Assembly: GCA_016194705.1 (NCBI GenBank) | Contig: JACQAZ010000011.1 | Coordinates: 1-64,000, forward strand | DNA from: Elusimicrobiota bacterium | GTDB taxonomy: Bacteria > Elusimicrobiota > Elusimicrobia > UBA1565 > UBA9628 | Length of the DNA: 64,000 nucleotides | Direction of reading: 5' to 3' | Shown: in pieces, positions 39,861 through 48,963 of the stretch | Layout of the letters: each line of letters starts with the position of its first letter | Numbering within the stretch: position 1 is the stretch's first letter | Program-made: the position numbers and the translations under genes | The notes under the pieces: generated by a model | What the model was told of the DNA's origin: nothing | The model's input: only the letters and a program-made list of their open reading frames with translations | The model's database searches: none

Positions 39861-41504
39861 CTAGGCGCGCAGGGCGGCGACGATCTCCGGGACCTTGTCC
39901 GGGTCGTCTGTGTCGGCGATCCGCTTGAGGTTGGCCCCGCAGGCGAACAGGCGCGGGTAGGAGACCGCCTCGAGCTTATGCGCCATGACGTAGTCCTGGT
40001 CGTTGGGATCGACGAAGGACACGATCTTGCGCGGAAGGTAGAGCCGGTTGACGGCGGCCAAGAGCGCCTCGGTCTTCGGGTCGGAGAGCACGCCGACGAC
40101 CTCGAGGTCCATGCGGCCCTTGGCGAGCATGTCCTGTATGCGCGCCAGTCCCGGATCGCCGTCGGGCAGGGCCGGGCTCTTGAGCCCCCAATCGACCCAC
40201 TTGCGGTAATTGTGGCTGCCCTTGATCTCGCTCAACCGCCAGACGGCCTCGAAGGCGACCGCGTTCTCCTTGGCGTCGAGGCGCGGCTCGGTCAGAGGCC
40301 CGAAGTCTTCTTTCTTGACCGTGCGCGTCAGGAAACCGCCGCGCTCGCGCTCCCAGAGTTCTTGGAAAAGGAATCGGCCCAATTGATCGGCGAACTCGCG
40401 GTAAGGCTTGCGGCCGGTCATGAGGTAGGCTTCGGTGAAGGCCAGCGCGGTCCAGGCGTTGTCGGCCAGCAGGCCGTGGACGACCGGCCGCCCAGGCAGT
40501 TGGCAGTGGACCATCCCAAGGACCGGGTCGTACATCTTCTTCTCGAGATGCTGCAGGACGTTTTCCGCAATGTCGAAATATTGCTTCTTCCCGAGATGCG
40601 CCCAAGCCTTCAATAGAGCTAGGACTGCCTGCGCGTTGCCGTCGGCCAGGAAGACCGGCGCTTCTCCCGTCGAGGACGCCTTGAAGACCCGCGTCTTCTG
40701 GTCGAAGAGCTCGGCGACCAGGAGGTCGACCGCCTCGGCGCCCGCTTTTTTGAACGGCTCGCCCTTGGCGATCGAGAGCGAGTTCGCTTTCCAGCAACGG
40801 TCGGCATACGCGGCGCAGCCGCCGAGACCGAGAATACGCAGAGTTTCGGCCCCGCGGAATGATTGCGAGGCGCCGAGAATCGCCAGCGCCCTGGCCTCGT
40901 CGTCCTTCCATTCATGAGCGGCGTAGACGAACAGCTCTTCAGAAGGGTCCGGCCTGATCTTGGACTTGGCCTTCAGCGCCTTGAGAGAACGCTGGGGCCC
41001 GTCCGGCCGCAGCTCCCGCGCTTTGAATTCTCCGACCGCGCCGGTCCAGACCGGCTTGCCGTCGTCCTCGTGCTTCGAGGCGGTCGAGGGATGGTAAGAA
41101 GCTGCCGCCTTGAGAAGAAGCTCTTGCCATTCCAACGGTGCGAAGGGAAGAGCCTGCGCCGAAGACAACCCCCCCTTGACGTCCGGCCCGGCCCAAGTCT
41201 TGGACTCGGACCACAGGTCCGGCATTTTCCTGGCGTCGGAGGACAACAAGCTCATCCAAAAGACGCTATTGTAGCAGCCCTGGATATCCGGCCTCTCCTG
41301 GTTTGACACGCGGACCGGCACGAAACGGTTGACGACCAAATCCCCGACGGAGCCGGCCGAGATCGTCTTCTCGATCTGCTCGTTGAGCGTAGAGCGCGGG
41401 TCGATGACGAAAAGGAGGACGGGCTTGCCCTCCTTGGCGGCGCGCGCGAACGGCTCGGGGCCCCACTCCGTCCAAGCGACGCCCTCGGCCGCGGCCTTGC
41501 TCAT
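39861..41504 (-). CDS. DUF255/YyaL-like thioredoxin-fold protein lacking the CxxC
   Basis: A 547-aa protein. The N-terminal thioredoxin-like DUF255 domain (VAWTEWGPEPFARAAKEGKP then VLLFVIDPRSTLNEQIEKTI) is followed by a six-hairpin-like C-terminal region (NAWTALAFTEAYLMTGRKPY, ERERGGFLTRTVKKEDFGPL) as in YyaL/SPATA20 proteins. The canonical CHWCH of the first domain is replaced by PRSTL, so no redox chemistry is expected. ATGA overlap with nadA. Biological role unknown. Confidence 0.75.
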   Translation of the reverse strand: MSKAAAEGVAWTEWGPEPFARAAKEGKPVLLFVIDPRSTLNEQIEKTISAGSVGDLVVNRFVPVRVSNQERPDIQGCYNSVFWMSLLSSDARKMPDLWSESKTWAGPDVKGGLSSAQALPFAPLEWQELLLKAAASYHPSTASKHEDDGKPVWTGAVGEFKARELRPDGPQRSLKALKAKSKIRPDPSEELFVYAAHEWKDDEARALAILGASQSFRGAETLRILGLGGCAAYADRCWKANSLSIAKGEPFKKAGAEAVDLLVAELFDQKTRVFKASSTGEAPVFLADGNAQAVLALLKAWAHLGKKQYFDIAENVLQHLEKKMYDPVLGMVHCQLPGRPVVHGLLADNAWTALAFTEAYLMTGRKPYREFADQLGRFLFQELWERERGGFLTRTVKKEDFGPLTEPRLDAKENAVAFEAVWRLSEIKGSHNYRKWVDWGLKSPALPDGDPGLARIQDMLAKGRMDLEVVGVLSDPKTEALLAAVNRLYLPRKIVSFVDPNDQDYVMAHKLEAVSYPRLFACGANLKRIADTDDPDKVPEIVAALRA

Positions 41505-42547
41505 AGCTTGACCGTGTCCTCGGAGAGCTCGAACATCCTCTCGATGGGCTTGCGCGCCTTGGCGATGATGTCGGCCGGCAATTCGATGCGGTGGGTGGGC
41601 GAGGGCTTCTCCATGACGCGCAGGATCTGCTCGAGGCCCGTGGCCTTCATGTAGGGGCACAGACGGCACATCGGGACGAAAACCTTCCCCGGGAATTTGG
41701 TGCGCGCCAGGTCGCCGAGCCCGCATTCAGTGACGAGCATGTAGGACGGGGCCTTGGACTTCTCGACGAACTTCATCATGTCGCCGGTCCCGCCGATCAT
41801 GTCGACGACCGAGACCAAGCCCGGGCTGCACTCGGAATGCGCGAGGATCTTCACGCCGGGGTACATCTTCCTATATAAAGCCACGCTGGACGCGTCGAAA
41901 TTGTCGTGCACGATGCAGCGGCCCTTCCAGGTGATGAGCTCCTTGCCGAGCTTCTTGTCGAGCGCCTTCGCGAGGTTGGCCCCCATCATCTCGTCGGGCA
42001 GGAAGACGATCTTGTCGTGCTTGGCGTAGAGCTTCTTCATGATCTGCGGGGCGTTGGCCGAGGTCACGATCACGTCTGACTCCGCCTTCACGTCGGCCGA
42101 GGTGTTGATGTAGGTCACGACCGGCGCGCCCGGATGCTTGGCCTTGACCTGGCGAACGTCGGCGGCCGTGATGCTCTCGGAGAGCGAGCAGCCCGCCTCG
42201 AGCGCGGGCAGGAGCACCTCTTTCTCGGGGTTGAGAATCTTGGCGGTCTCGGCCATGAAGCGCACGCCGCAGAACACGATCTTCCGGGCCTTGGTCTCGG
42301 AGCAGAGCTTCGAGAGCTTGTAGGAATCGCCGATGAAGTCCGCGACTCCATGGATGATCTCGGCGCGCTGGTAGACGTGGGCGGGGATCACGGCCTGCTG
42401 GCTCTTCTTCAAGGAGTTGATCTTCCAGGTCAGCCGCGCGCAGCGCTCGAGGTCCTGGTCGGTGTAGCCCAGATCCGAGAGGCCGTGCTCGAAAAGCCGG
42501 TCGGTCTCGGCGGAAAGCTCCTTCTCGCTCGGCTCTCGGCTCGTCAT
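41501..42547 (-). CDS. nadA: Quinolinate synthase
   Basis: A 348-aa [4Fe-4S] enzyme condensing iminoaspartate with DHAP for NAD synthesis. The three cluster Cys are visible in VFCGVRFMAETAK, VTECGLGD and PMCRLCPYMK. Also IPAHVYQRAEI, TYINTSADVKAESDVIVTSA and LPDEMMGANLAK. The cofactor fits the nearby suf operon. No nadB or nadC in the window. Confidence 0.94.
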   Translation of the reverse strand: MTSREPSEKELSAETDRLFEHGLSDLGYTDQDLERCARLTWKINSLKKSQQAVIPAHVYQRAEIIHGVADFIGDSYKLSKLCSETKARKIVFCGVRFMAETAKILNPEKEVLLPALEAGCSLSESITAADVRQVKAKHPGAPVVTYINTSADVKAESDVIVTSANAPQIMKKLYAKHDKIVFLPDEMMGANLAKALDKKLGKELITWKGRCIVHDNFDASSVALYRKMYPGVKILAHSECSPGLVSVVDMIGGTGDMMKFVEKSKAPSYMLVTECGLGDLARTKFPGKVFVPMCRLCPYMKATGLEQILRVMEKPSPTHRIELPADIIAKARKPIERMFELSEDTVKL

Positions 42548-43251
42548 GAGACCCTCAGCTCCGGGAAATTCGAGAAGATCCCGTCGACGCCGATCCTCGC
42601 CAGGCGGTCGGCGTCCTTCTGCGCGTTGACGGTGTAGACGAGCACCTTATGCCCCCGCTCGTGGCAGCCTTTGACGATCTTCGCGTTGACCTGCCTCGCG
42701 CTCAAGTTCAAGCTCTCCGCCTTCAAGTCCTTCATCTCCTCATAGGCCGTCGGCATGCGCGTCCATCCCAAAAGATAGCCCAGGCGCACCTGATTGTCAA
42801 TGGCGCGCACGACATAGAGGGCGCTGTGGTCGAAGCTCGAGACCACCGTCCACCGCCAGGCCTCGCGGCGCCGGACCATCTCGACGACCTTCTCCTCGAT
42901 GCCCGGATAAAGGCGCGAGCCCTGCTTGATCTCCACGTGCACCTCGGCGCGCCCCTCGCAGAGATCGATCACCTCCTCGAGCGTCGGCAGGCCCTCGCCC
43001 TTGAACTTCGGCGAGAACCAGGAGCCCACGTCCGCGGTCAAGAGTTCCTTGAAGGTCATCTTGGCGATCGCACCGCGCCGCCGCCCCGTCCTCTTGAGGT
43101 TCTCGTCGTGGATGACGACGAGCTCGCCGTCCCTGGTCTGGTGCACGTCGAGCTCGACCGCCTTGGCGCCCATTTCCAGCGCGAGATTGAAGGCAGCCTC
43201 GGTGTTCTCCGGGGCGTGGCCCGAGGCGCCGCGGTGCGCGATCAGCCGCAT
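42544..43251 (-). CDS. ugpQ: Glycerophosphodiester phosphodiesterase
   Basis: A 235-aa cytoplasmic GDPD. Motifs: IAHRGASGHAPENTEAAF, ELDVHQTRDGELVVIHDENL (metal Glu/Asp and catalytic His), VHVEIKQG and VNAQKDADRLARIGVDGIFS. It releases sn-glycerol-3-phosphate from deacylated phospholipids. ATG at 43251 lies within the end of the PHP gene; no signal peptide. Confidence 0.92.
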   Translation of the reverse strand: MRLIAHRGASGHAPENTEAAFNLALEMGAKAVELDVHQTRDGELVVIHDENLKRTGRRRGAIAKMTFKELLTADVGSWFSPKFKGEGLPTLEEVIDLCEGRAEVHVEIKQGSRLYPGIEEKVVEMVRRREAWRWTVVSSFDHSALYVVRAIDNQVRLGYLLGWTRMPTAYEEMKDLKAESLNLSARQVNAKIVKGCHERGHKVLVYTVNAQKDADRLARIGVDGIFSNFPELRVS

Positions 43252-44057
43252 TTGGCCAAACGCTCCATGAAGGCTCCGAAGACCTCGTCGGGCACCGAGA
43301 CCCCGAGCGCCTTGTCTCGGCCGGAGCCGGGGCCGTGGTAGTCTGTGCCGCCTGTCGCGAGCAGGCCGAACCGCTCGGCCAGCCCCGCGTAGCGGATGAT
43401 GTCGGAGGGCGTGTGCGTGCTGTAATAGACCTCGAGGCCCTCGAGCCCTTTCTTTGCCCAATCCTCGAGACGGGCCTTGTCGCAGACCGTGTCGGGGTGC
43501 GCGACGCTGCAGAATCCGCCCGCGTCGCGGATGAGCGTGATGGCCTCCTCGGCCGTGGGGTCCATCGACTCCACGTAGCCCGGCTTGCCCGGAGTCAGGA
43601 AGCGGTCAAAGGCCTCTTGGCGGCTCTTGACGACGCCCTGCCGGCGCAGGGCGTCGGCCACGTGCGGCCGGCCGAGGGTCTCGCGCGTGCCGGAGGCGAC
43701 GTCGTCGAACGACAGAGAGATCCCCTTCTTGGCGAGCTTCTCGATGATGAGCCTGACGCGCTTGGCGCGGCGCTCGCGGAACTCGGAGAGCCTCGCGAGC
43801 AGGCCGGAGTCCTTCCAGCGGATGCCGTAGCCGAGGATGTGGGTGCTCCCCTCGATGCTGTTGATCTCGATGCCGCAGCGGACCTCGACGCCCGAGCCTG
43901 CGGCCGCCGCCGCGGCCTCGGGGAAGCCCGCGACCGTGTCGTGGTCGGTCAGGAAGAGCAGCTCGACGCGGGCGGCCTTGGCGCGGGCGACGACCTCCTC
44001 GGGCGCGCTGGTCCCGTCCGAATAGCGCGAGTGCGTGTGAAGGTCGACCTTCTTCAC
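43242..44057 (-). CDS. PHP-domain phosphoesterase (YciV/RNase AM-like)
   Basis: A 271-aa protein with the full set of PHP metal motifs: VDLHTHSRYSDGT, FLTDHDT, GIEINS, RPHVADAL, VAHPD and GTDYHGP. It matches 3',5'-nucleoside bisphosphate phosphatase / RNase AM family members. The GTG at 44057 gives the normal N-terminus directly at the first motif. It lies 7 bp after nifU-like and is followed by ugpQ with a 10-bp overlap. Confidence 0.88.
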   Translation of the reverse strand: MKKVDLHTHSRYSDGTSAPEEVVARAKAARVELLFLTDHDTVAGFPEAAAAAAGSGVEVRCGIEINSIEGSTHILGYGIRWKDSGLLARLSEFRERRAKRVRLIIEKLAKKGISLSFDDVASGTRETLGRPHVADALRRQGVVKSRQEAFDRFLTPGKPGYVESMDPTAEEAITLIRDAGGFCSVAHPDTVCDKARLEDWAKKGLEGLEVYYSTHTPSDIIRYAGLAERFGLLATGGTDYHGPGSGRDKALGVSVPDEVFGAFMERLAKCG

Positions 44058-44064
44058 CCTGCGG

Positions 44065-44295
44065 TCAGACCGTGACGACTTCCTTGATCTCGGGGACTTC
44101 CTGGCGGACCATGCGTTCGACGCCTCCCTTGAGTGTCGCCGTCGAGCTCGGGCAGGAGTTGCACGCGCCGTGCAGGGAGACCTCGACGACGCCGGTGTCC
44201 TCGTGGACGCCGACGAGCGTGATGTCGCCTCCGTCGGACTGGATGTAGGGGCGGATCTTCTCAATGACCTTCTCTACACGTTCTTTGAGAGTCAT
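44065..44295 (-). CDS. NifU C-terminal-domain (NFU) Fe-S carrier
   Basis: A 76-aa NFU protein: VEKVIEKIRPYIQSDGGDIT, the cluster-binding CNSC in GACNSCPSSTATL, and a final helix (GGVERMVRQEVPEI). It holds a [4Fe-4S] cluster on a dimer for delivery to apo-enzymes such as NadA. Separated from the rrf2 gene only by a 25-bp inverted repeat, so probably part of, or attenuated from, the suf transcript. Confidence 0.92.
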   Translation of the reverse strand: MTLKERVEKVIEKIRPYIQSDGGDITLVGVHEDTGVVEVSLHGACNSCPSSTATLKGGVERMVRQEVPEIKEVVTV

Positions 44296-44302
44296 ATTTG
44301 CC

Positions 44303-44366
44303 GGTGCCAGGCCTTCACCCTTTTCACTCTTTCACAAAATGGTGAAAAGGGTGAAGGCCTGGCACC
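44303..44366. repeat. 25-bp perfect inverted repeat (REP-like) at the distal suf end
   Basis: Arms 44303-44327 and 44342-44366 are exact reverse complements (GGTGCCAGGCCTTCACCC plus TTTTCAC) with a 14-bp loop that itself contains TTTCAC. It fills the gap between the Rrf2 stop and nifU-like. GGTGCCAGGC..-type hairpins recall REP elements. As RNA it would be an extremely stable hairpin. Confidence 0.85.
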
Positions 44367-44371
44367 CTCCT

Positions 44372-44833
44372 TTATTGGGGGATGCGGCCCAGCATCGCTT
44401 CGACCTTACCGCAGGAGCCCGCCTTCTCTTCCATCAAGTGTGCCAAGGTGATGCTATCAAAATACTGCTCGATGAGGGCGGCGAGCTTCTGCCAGACCGG
44501 AGAGATGCCGCAATGGCCTTGATGGTGGCAGTCCTTGCGGCCGTCGTTGTACTTGCCGCAGACGTCCTCGAAAATTGTGCCCTCGACCGCCCTGAGGACC
44601 TCGCCCAGCGTGATCTTCTCGGGAGAGCGGCTCAGGGAATAGCCGCCGCCGGACCCGCGATGGCTCTGCACGAGACCGGCGCGCTTGAGCCGCAGGAGCA
44701 GTTGGTTGACATAGTCGGCGGGGACGTTCTCGGATTCGGAGAGCTTCTCGGTCGAGACCGCCGCCGCGCCGAATGTCCGGCCAAGGTTGACGATGAGCCG
44801 GGTCGCGTATTCCGTCGAACTCGTGATCTTCAT
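44372..44833 (-). CDS. Rrf2/IscR-family Fe-S regulator
   Basis: A 153-aa repressor with an N-terminal winged helix (STEYATRLIVNLGRT, DYVNQLLLRLKRAGLVQSHR, GSGGGYSLSRSPEKITLGEV) and a cysteine cluster region. Cys92, Cys102 and Cys108 are spaced X9 and X5; in E. coli IscR the Cys are X5 and X5 and the fourth ligand is His107. The equivalent position here is Ser111, but a His-rich DCHHQGHC offers alternatives. It ends the suf operon and presumably binds the IscR-like site at 50525-50549. Confidence 0.88.
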   Translation of the reverse strand: MKITSSTEYATRLIVNLGRTFGAAAVSTEKLSESENVPADYVNQLLLRLKRAGLVQSHRGSGGGYSLSRSPEKITLGEVLRAVEGTIFEDVCGKYNDGRKDCHHQGHCGISPVWQKLAALIEQYFDSITLAHLMEEKAGSCGKVEAMLGRIPQ

Positions 44834-44845
44834 GGTCTTTGACCT

Positions 44846-45178
44846 CTAATAGATGCCCAGCTGGTCCTTGGCCTCTTCGCTGGCCATCGTGCGCGGGTCC
44901 CAGGTCGGAGTGAAGGTCAGATCGACGTCGACGTCGCGCACGCCGGGCACCTTGGCCAGGGCCCCGTGCACGGTCGCCAGCAGCATCGGGCCGTACGGGC
45001 AGGCCGGCGAGGTCAGGCTCATCGTGACGGTAACCGCCTTGCCGCCTTCGAGGTCCTTGACCTTGACTCCGTAGACCAAGCCGAGCTCGACGATGCTCAT
45101 CCGGATCTCGGGGTCGAAGACGGTGCCCAGCGCGGCGCCGAGCTGCTTGAAGGAAACCTCCGAGGTTTGGGTGGCCAT
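44846..45178 (-). CDS. sufT: SufT-like MIP18/DUF59 Fe-S maturation protein
   Basis: A 110-aa protein of the MIP18 family: GTVFDPEIRMSIVELGLVYG, MSLTSPACPYGPML and LTFTPTWDPRTMASEEAK. In other bacteria SufT sits in suf operons and helps mature Fe-S proteins. Here it follows sufU by one base. Complete, about the family's usual length. Confidence 0.9.
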   Translation of the reverse strand: MATQTSEVSFKQLGAALGTVFDPEIRMSIVELGLVYGVKVKDLEGGKAVTVTMSLTSPACPYGPMLLATVHGALAKVPGVRDVDVDLTFTPTWDPRTMASEEAKDQLGIY

Positions 45179-45179
45179 G

Positions 45180-45656
45180 TCACTCCACCTCCTGAAACTC
45201 GCTTTTCTTGCCCTCGGCGGCCAAGCCTTGGGCCAGAGTGTTCCAGGCCAAGGTCGCGCACTTGACGCGCATCGGGAACTTGCGCACGCCCTCGAGCGAC
45301 TTGAGCGCCTCGAGCTCCTCGGGCAGGGACTCGAGCGGGGCTTTCGAGAGCATCATGCCTTTGAAGGCGTGCACGAGCTCTCTGGCCTGCGAGACGGACT
45401 TGCCTTCCAAGGCCTCGGCCATCATCGCCGAGGAGGCCTGGCTGATGACGCAGCCGTGCCCGGAGAAACGGACCGCGGCGATCGTCCCCTCTTTGCCGGT
45501 CTTCATGGTCAGCTCGATCTCGTCGCCGCAGACGGGGTTGATTCCGTGCGCCTTGAAGTCCGCGGGGTCGAGCGTGCCCTTATGCGCCCCGCTTCTGAAG
45601 TAGTCCAGAAGGACCTCCCGATACAAGTCCTGCAGTTCCTGGTCGCCCTCAGCCAT
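45180..45656 (-). CDS. sufU: SufU-type Fe-S assembly protein
   Basis: A 158-aa protein: NPVCGDEIELTM, FSGHGCVISQASSAMMAEAL and RKFPMRVKCATLAWNTLAQG supply the three conserved Cys and the Asp of SufU. It takes sulfur from SufS, in Firmicutes as a Zn-dependent sulfurtransferase. It has the SufU insertion between the second and third Cys. Overlaps the sufS gene. Confidence 0.92.
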   Translation of the reverse strand: MAEGDQELQDLYREVLLDYFRSGAHKGTLDPADFKAHGINPVCGDEIELTMKTGKEGTIAAVRFSGHGCVISQASSAMMAEALEGKSVSQARELVHAFKGMMLSKAPLESLPEELEALKSLEGVRKFPMRVKCATLAWNTLAQGLAAEGKKSEFQEVE

Positions 45657-46899
45657 GTGAGCTCACCGCCGCCGGTTTCTTCGTGAAGAACGCGATCGTC
45701 TTCTCGAGGGCGCGGCCCAAGGCCGCGACCTCCTCGAGCGTGTTGTAGAGATAGAAGCTGGCGCGCGCCGTGCCCGGCACCTTGAGCTTGTTCATGAGCG
45801 GCTGGCAGCAATGGTGGCCGGCCCTCACCGCGATGCCCTCGAGATCGAGCGAGGTGCCGATGTCGTGCGCGTGGAGGCCGTCGACGTTGAACGAGACGAC
45901 TCCTCCCCTCTGGGCGAGGTCCTTGGGACCGTAGATCGTGATCCCGGGCAGCGCCGAGAGCGTCTCGATCGCCTTCTTGGTGAGCGCCGCCTCGTGCTCG
46001 CGCACCGCCGTCAATCCGACCTTGGTCAGGTAATCCAGGGCAGCCGCAAAGGCGGCCTCGTCGGCGATGTTGGGCGTGCCGGCTTCGAATTTGAACGGAA
46101 GGGCGTTCGGCGTGAAGCGGTCGAGGAAGACCCGCGAGATCATGTCGCCGCCGCCGAGGAAGGGGTCCATCTGCTCGAGGAGCTCTTCCTTGCCGTAGAG
46201 AACTCCGACGCCGGTGGGGCCGAGCATCTTGTGCGCCGAGAAAGCCAGGAAGTCGCAGTCCCAGCGCGCGACGTCGAGCGGCCGGTGCGGCGCCCACTGC
46301 GAGGCATCGACGAGCGTCTTGGCTCCGGCCGATTTGGCCAGGGCGAGGATCTTCTCGACCGGGATCAGCGTGCCTAGCGCGTTGGAAGCCGCGGTGAAGG
46401 AGACGAGCTTGGTCTTGGGGCCGAGGAGTCCGGCCGCCGCGCTCAAATCAAGCGTGCCCTCGGGCGTCATGGGGATGAAGCGCAGCAGGATACCCCTTTC
46501 CTGCGCGAGCATCTGCCAGGGGACGAGGTTGGAGTGGTGCTCCATCTCGGTCAGAAGGACCTCGTCGCCGCCCTTGAGGAACTTCCGGCCCCAGGAATGG
46601 GCGACGAGGTTGATCGCCTCGGTCGCGTTGCGCGTGAAGACCACGGTCTCGGGCTTCGGGGCGCCGATGAAGGCGGCGGTCTTGCTGCGCGTCTCCTCGA
46701 CCAGCGCGGTGGCTTCGTCGGAGAGGGTGTGCACGCCGCGATGGATGTTGGCGTTGTGGTTCTCGTAGAACTCCGACAAGGCTTGGATGACCTGGCGCGG
46801 CTTCTGGGTCGTGGCCGCGTTGTCGAGATAAACGAGGGTCTTGCCGCGGATCTTCCGCTTGAGGATCGGGAAGTCGTCTCGGATCTTCTTGGCGTCCAT
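45649..46899 (-). CDS. sufS: Cysteine desulfurase SufS
   Basis: A 416-aa group II PLP cysteine desulfurase. PLP Lys in FLAFSAHKMLGPTGVGVLYG, catalytic Cys in VRAGHHCCQPLM, and the beginning RDDFPILKRKIRGKTLVYLD then NAATTQKP. It provides persulfide sulfur to SufU and the SufBCD scaffold. The stop overlaps sufU; the start is at the sufD end (TAATGG overlap). Confidence 0.94.
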   Translation of the reverse strand: MDAKKIRDDFPILKRKIRGKTLVYLDNAATTQKPRQVIQALSEFYENHNANIHRGVHTLSDEATALVEETRSKTAAFIGAPKPETVVFTRNATEAINLVAHSWGRKFLKGGDEVLLTEMEHHSNLVPWQMLAQERGILLRFIPMTPEGTLDLSAAAGLLGPKTKLVSFTAASNALGTLIPVEKILALAKSAGAKTLVDASQWAPHRPLDVARWDCDFLAFSAHKMLGPTGVGVLYGKEELLEQMDPFLGGGDMISRVFLDRFTPNALPFKFEAGTPNIADEAAFAAALDYLTKVGLTAVREHEAALTKKAIETLSALPGITIYGPKDLAQRGGVVSFNVDGLHAHDIGTSLDLEGIAVRAGHHCCQPLMNKLKVPGTARASFYLYNTLEEVAALGRALEKTIAFFTKKPAAVSSHG

Positions 46900-48196
46900 T
46901 AGTTGAGCTCCGGCAATCTCTTATGCAGGACCTCGGCCAGGGCCTCGCGCAGGGGCAGGATGCTCAAGGCGTCGACCATCTCGCTGGCGAAGGCGTAGAC
47001 CAGAAGGCTGCGCGCCGCCGCGAGGCTCAAGCCCCGCGAACGAAGATAGAAAAGCGCGTCCCCCGAGAGCTGGCCGATCGTGGCCCCGTGGCGGCACTGC
47101 ACGTCGTTGGCGTTGATCTTGAATTCAGGCTTGGTGTTGACCAGGCCGTTCTCGGAGAGCAGGAGGTTCTTGTTGTAGACCAAAGCGCTGGTCTTTTGGG
47201 CGTCCTTTTCGACGGCGATCGTGCCGTTGAACACGGCGCGGGAACGGCCGTCGAGCACGCCCTTGTAGAGCTCGCGGCTCGTGCCGTGAGGCTTGACGTG
47301 GTCGATGACGGTGTTGTGGTCGCAGTGCTGGGCCCCGTCGAGGACGTAGAGCCCGTTGAGCGTGCAGTCGGCGCCCTCGGCCTCGAGCCGGGCGTCGACG
47401 TCATTGCGCGACAAAAGCGCGCCAAGCGCGATGGAGTGGGCTGAGAAGACGCTGTCTTTCTCCTGGCGCACCCTCAGGGCCGCGACATGGCGGGCCTGCG
47501 CGCTCTCGCGCTGGAGCTTGATGAGCTCCACGCGGGAGCCCTCGCCTGAAAGCACTTCGGTCACGGAATTCGTCAGGTATTCGCCTTCTCCCGCGTATTC
47601 CTCGACGATCTTCGCGCTCGAACCGCGCTCGGTGACGATGAGCACCCGCAGGTAGCTGGCCGTGGCCTCTTTGCCCGCGGTCGAGACGAAGAGCAGATGG
47701 ACGGGTTCGTCGAGCACGGTTCCTCTGGACAAATGCAGGACGGCGCCGTCGCGAAAGAGCGCGGTGTTCAGATTGTTGAAGGCGTGGCCCGAGCTTTCTC
47801 GTCCGAGGTACGGCTCGAGGAGCTTGGGCTCGGTCTTGAGGATCGACGAGACGCTCGAGAGCAAAGTGCCTTTGGGCAGAGGACGCGAGAGATTGGAGAC
47901 GTAGCGCCCGTTAACGAAGACGAGGCGATAGACCGGGAAATCGCACAGGGCGAACCGCGCGGGCTCGAAATTCTTGGGGGCGGCTCCCGCCTGCTCAAAA
48001 GCCTTATCGACGAGCAGCCCGACGGGAGTGAAGCGCCAATCCTCGGTCTTATCGGTCGGGAGGCCCTGCGCCTCGAAACGGTCGAGCGCCCTTCGGCGGC
48101 GGCTTTCCACCCAGGACAAGCCTTGGCCAGGCAAATCCTTCTGCACTGCCAGGAACTCGGCCAAGAAGCGCTCCTTGGGATCTTGGAGAACCGCGG

Positions 48197-48200
<4 letters not shown>
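46899..48200 (-). CDS. sufD: Fe-S assembly protein SufD
   Basis: A 433-aa beta-helical SufB/D-family protein. Conserved stretches are [57 protein letters not shown] and [20 protein letters not shown]. Forms SufBC2D with its neighbours. Start overlaps the sufC stop by 4 bp. Confidence 0.94.
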
Positions 48201-48952
<752 letters not shown>

Positions 48953-48963
48953 GTCCGTTCTCC

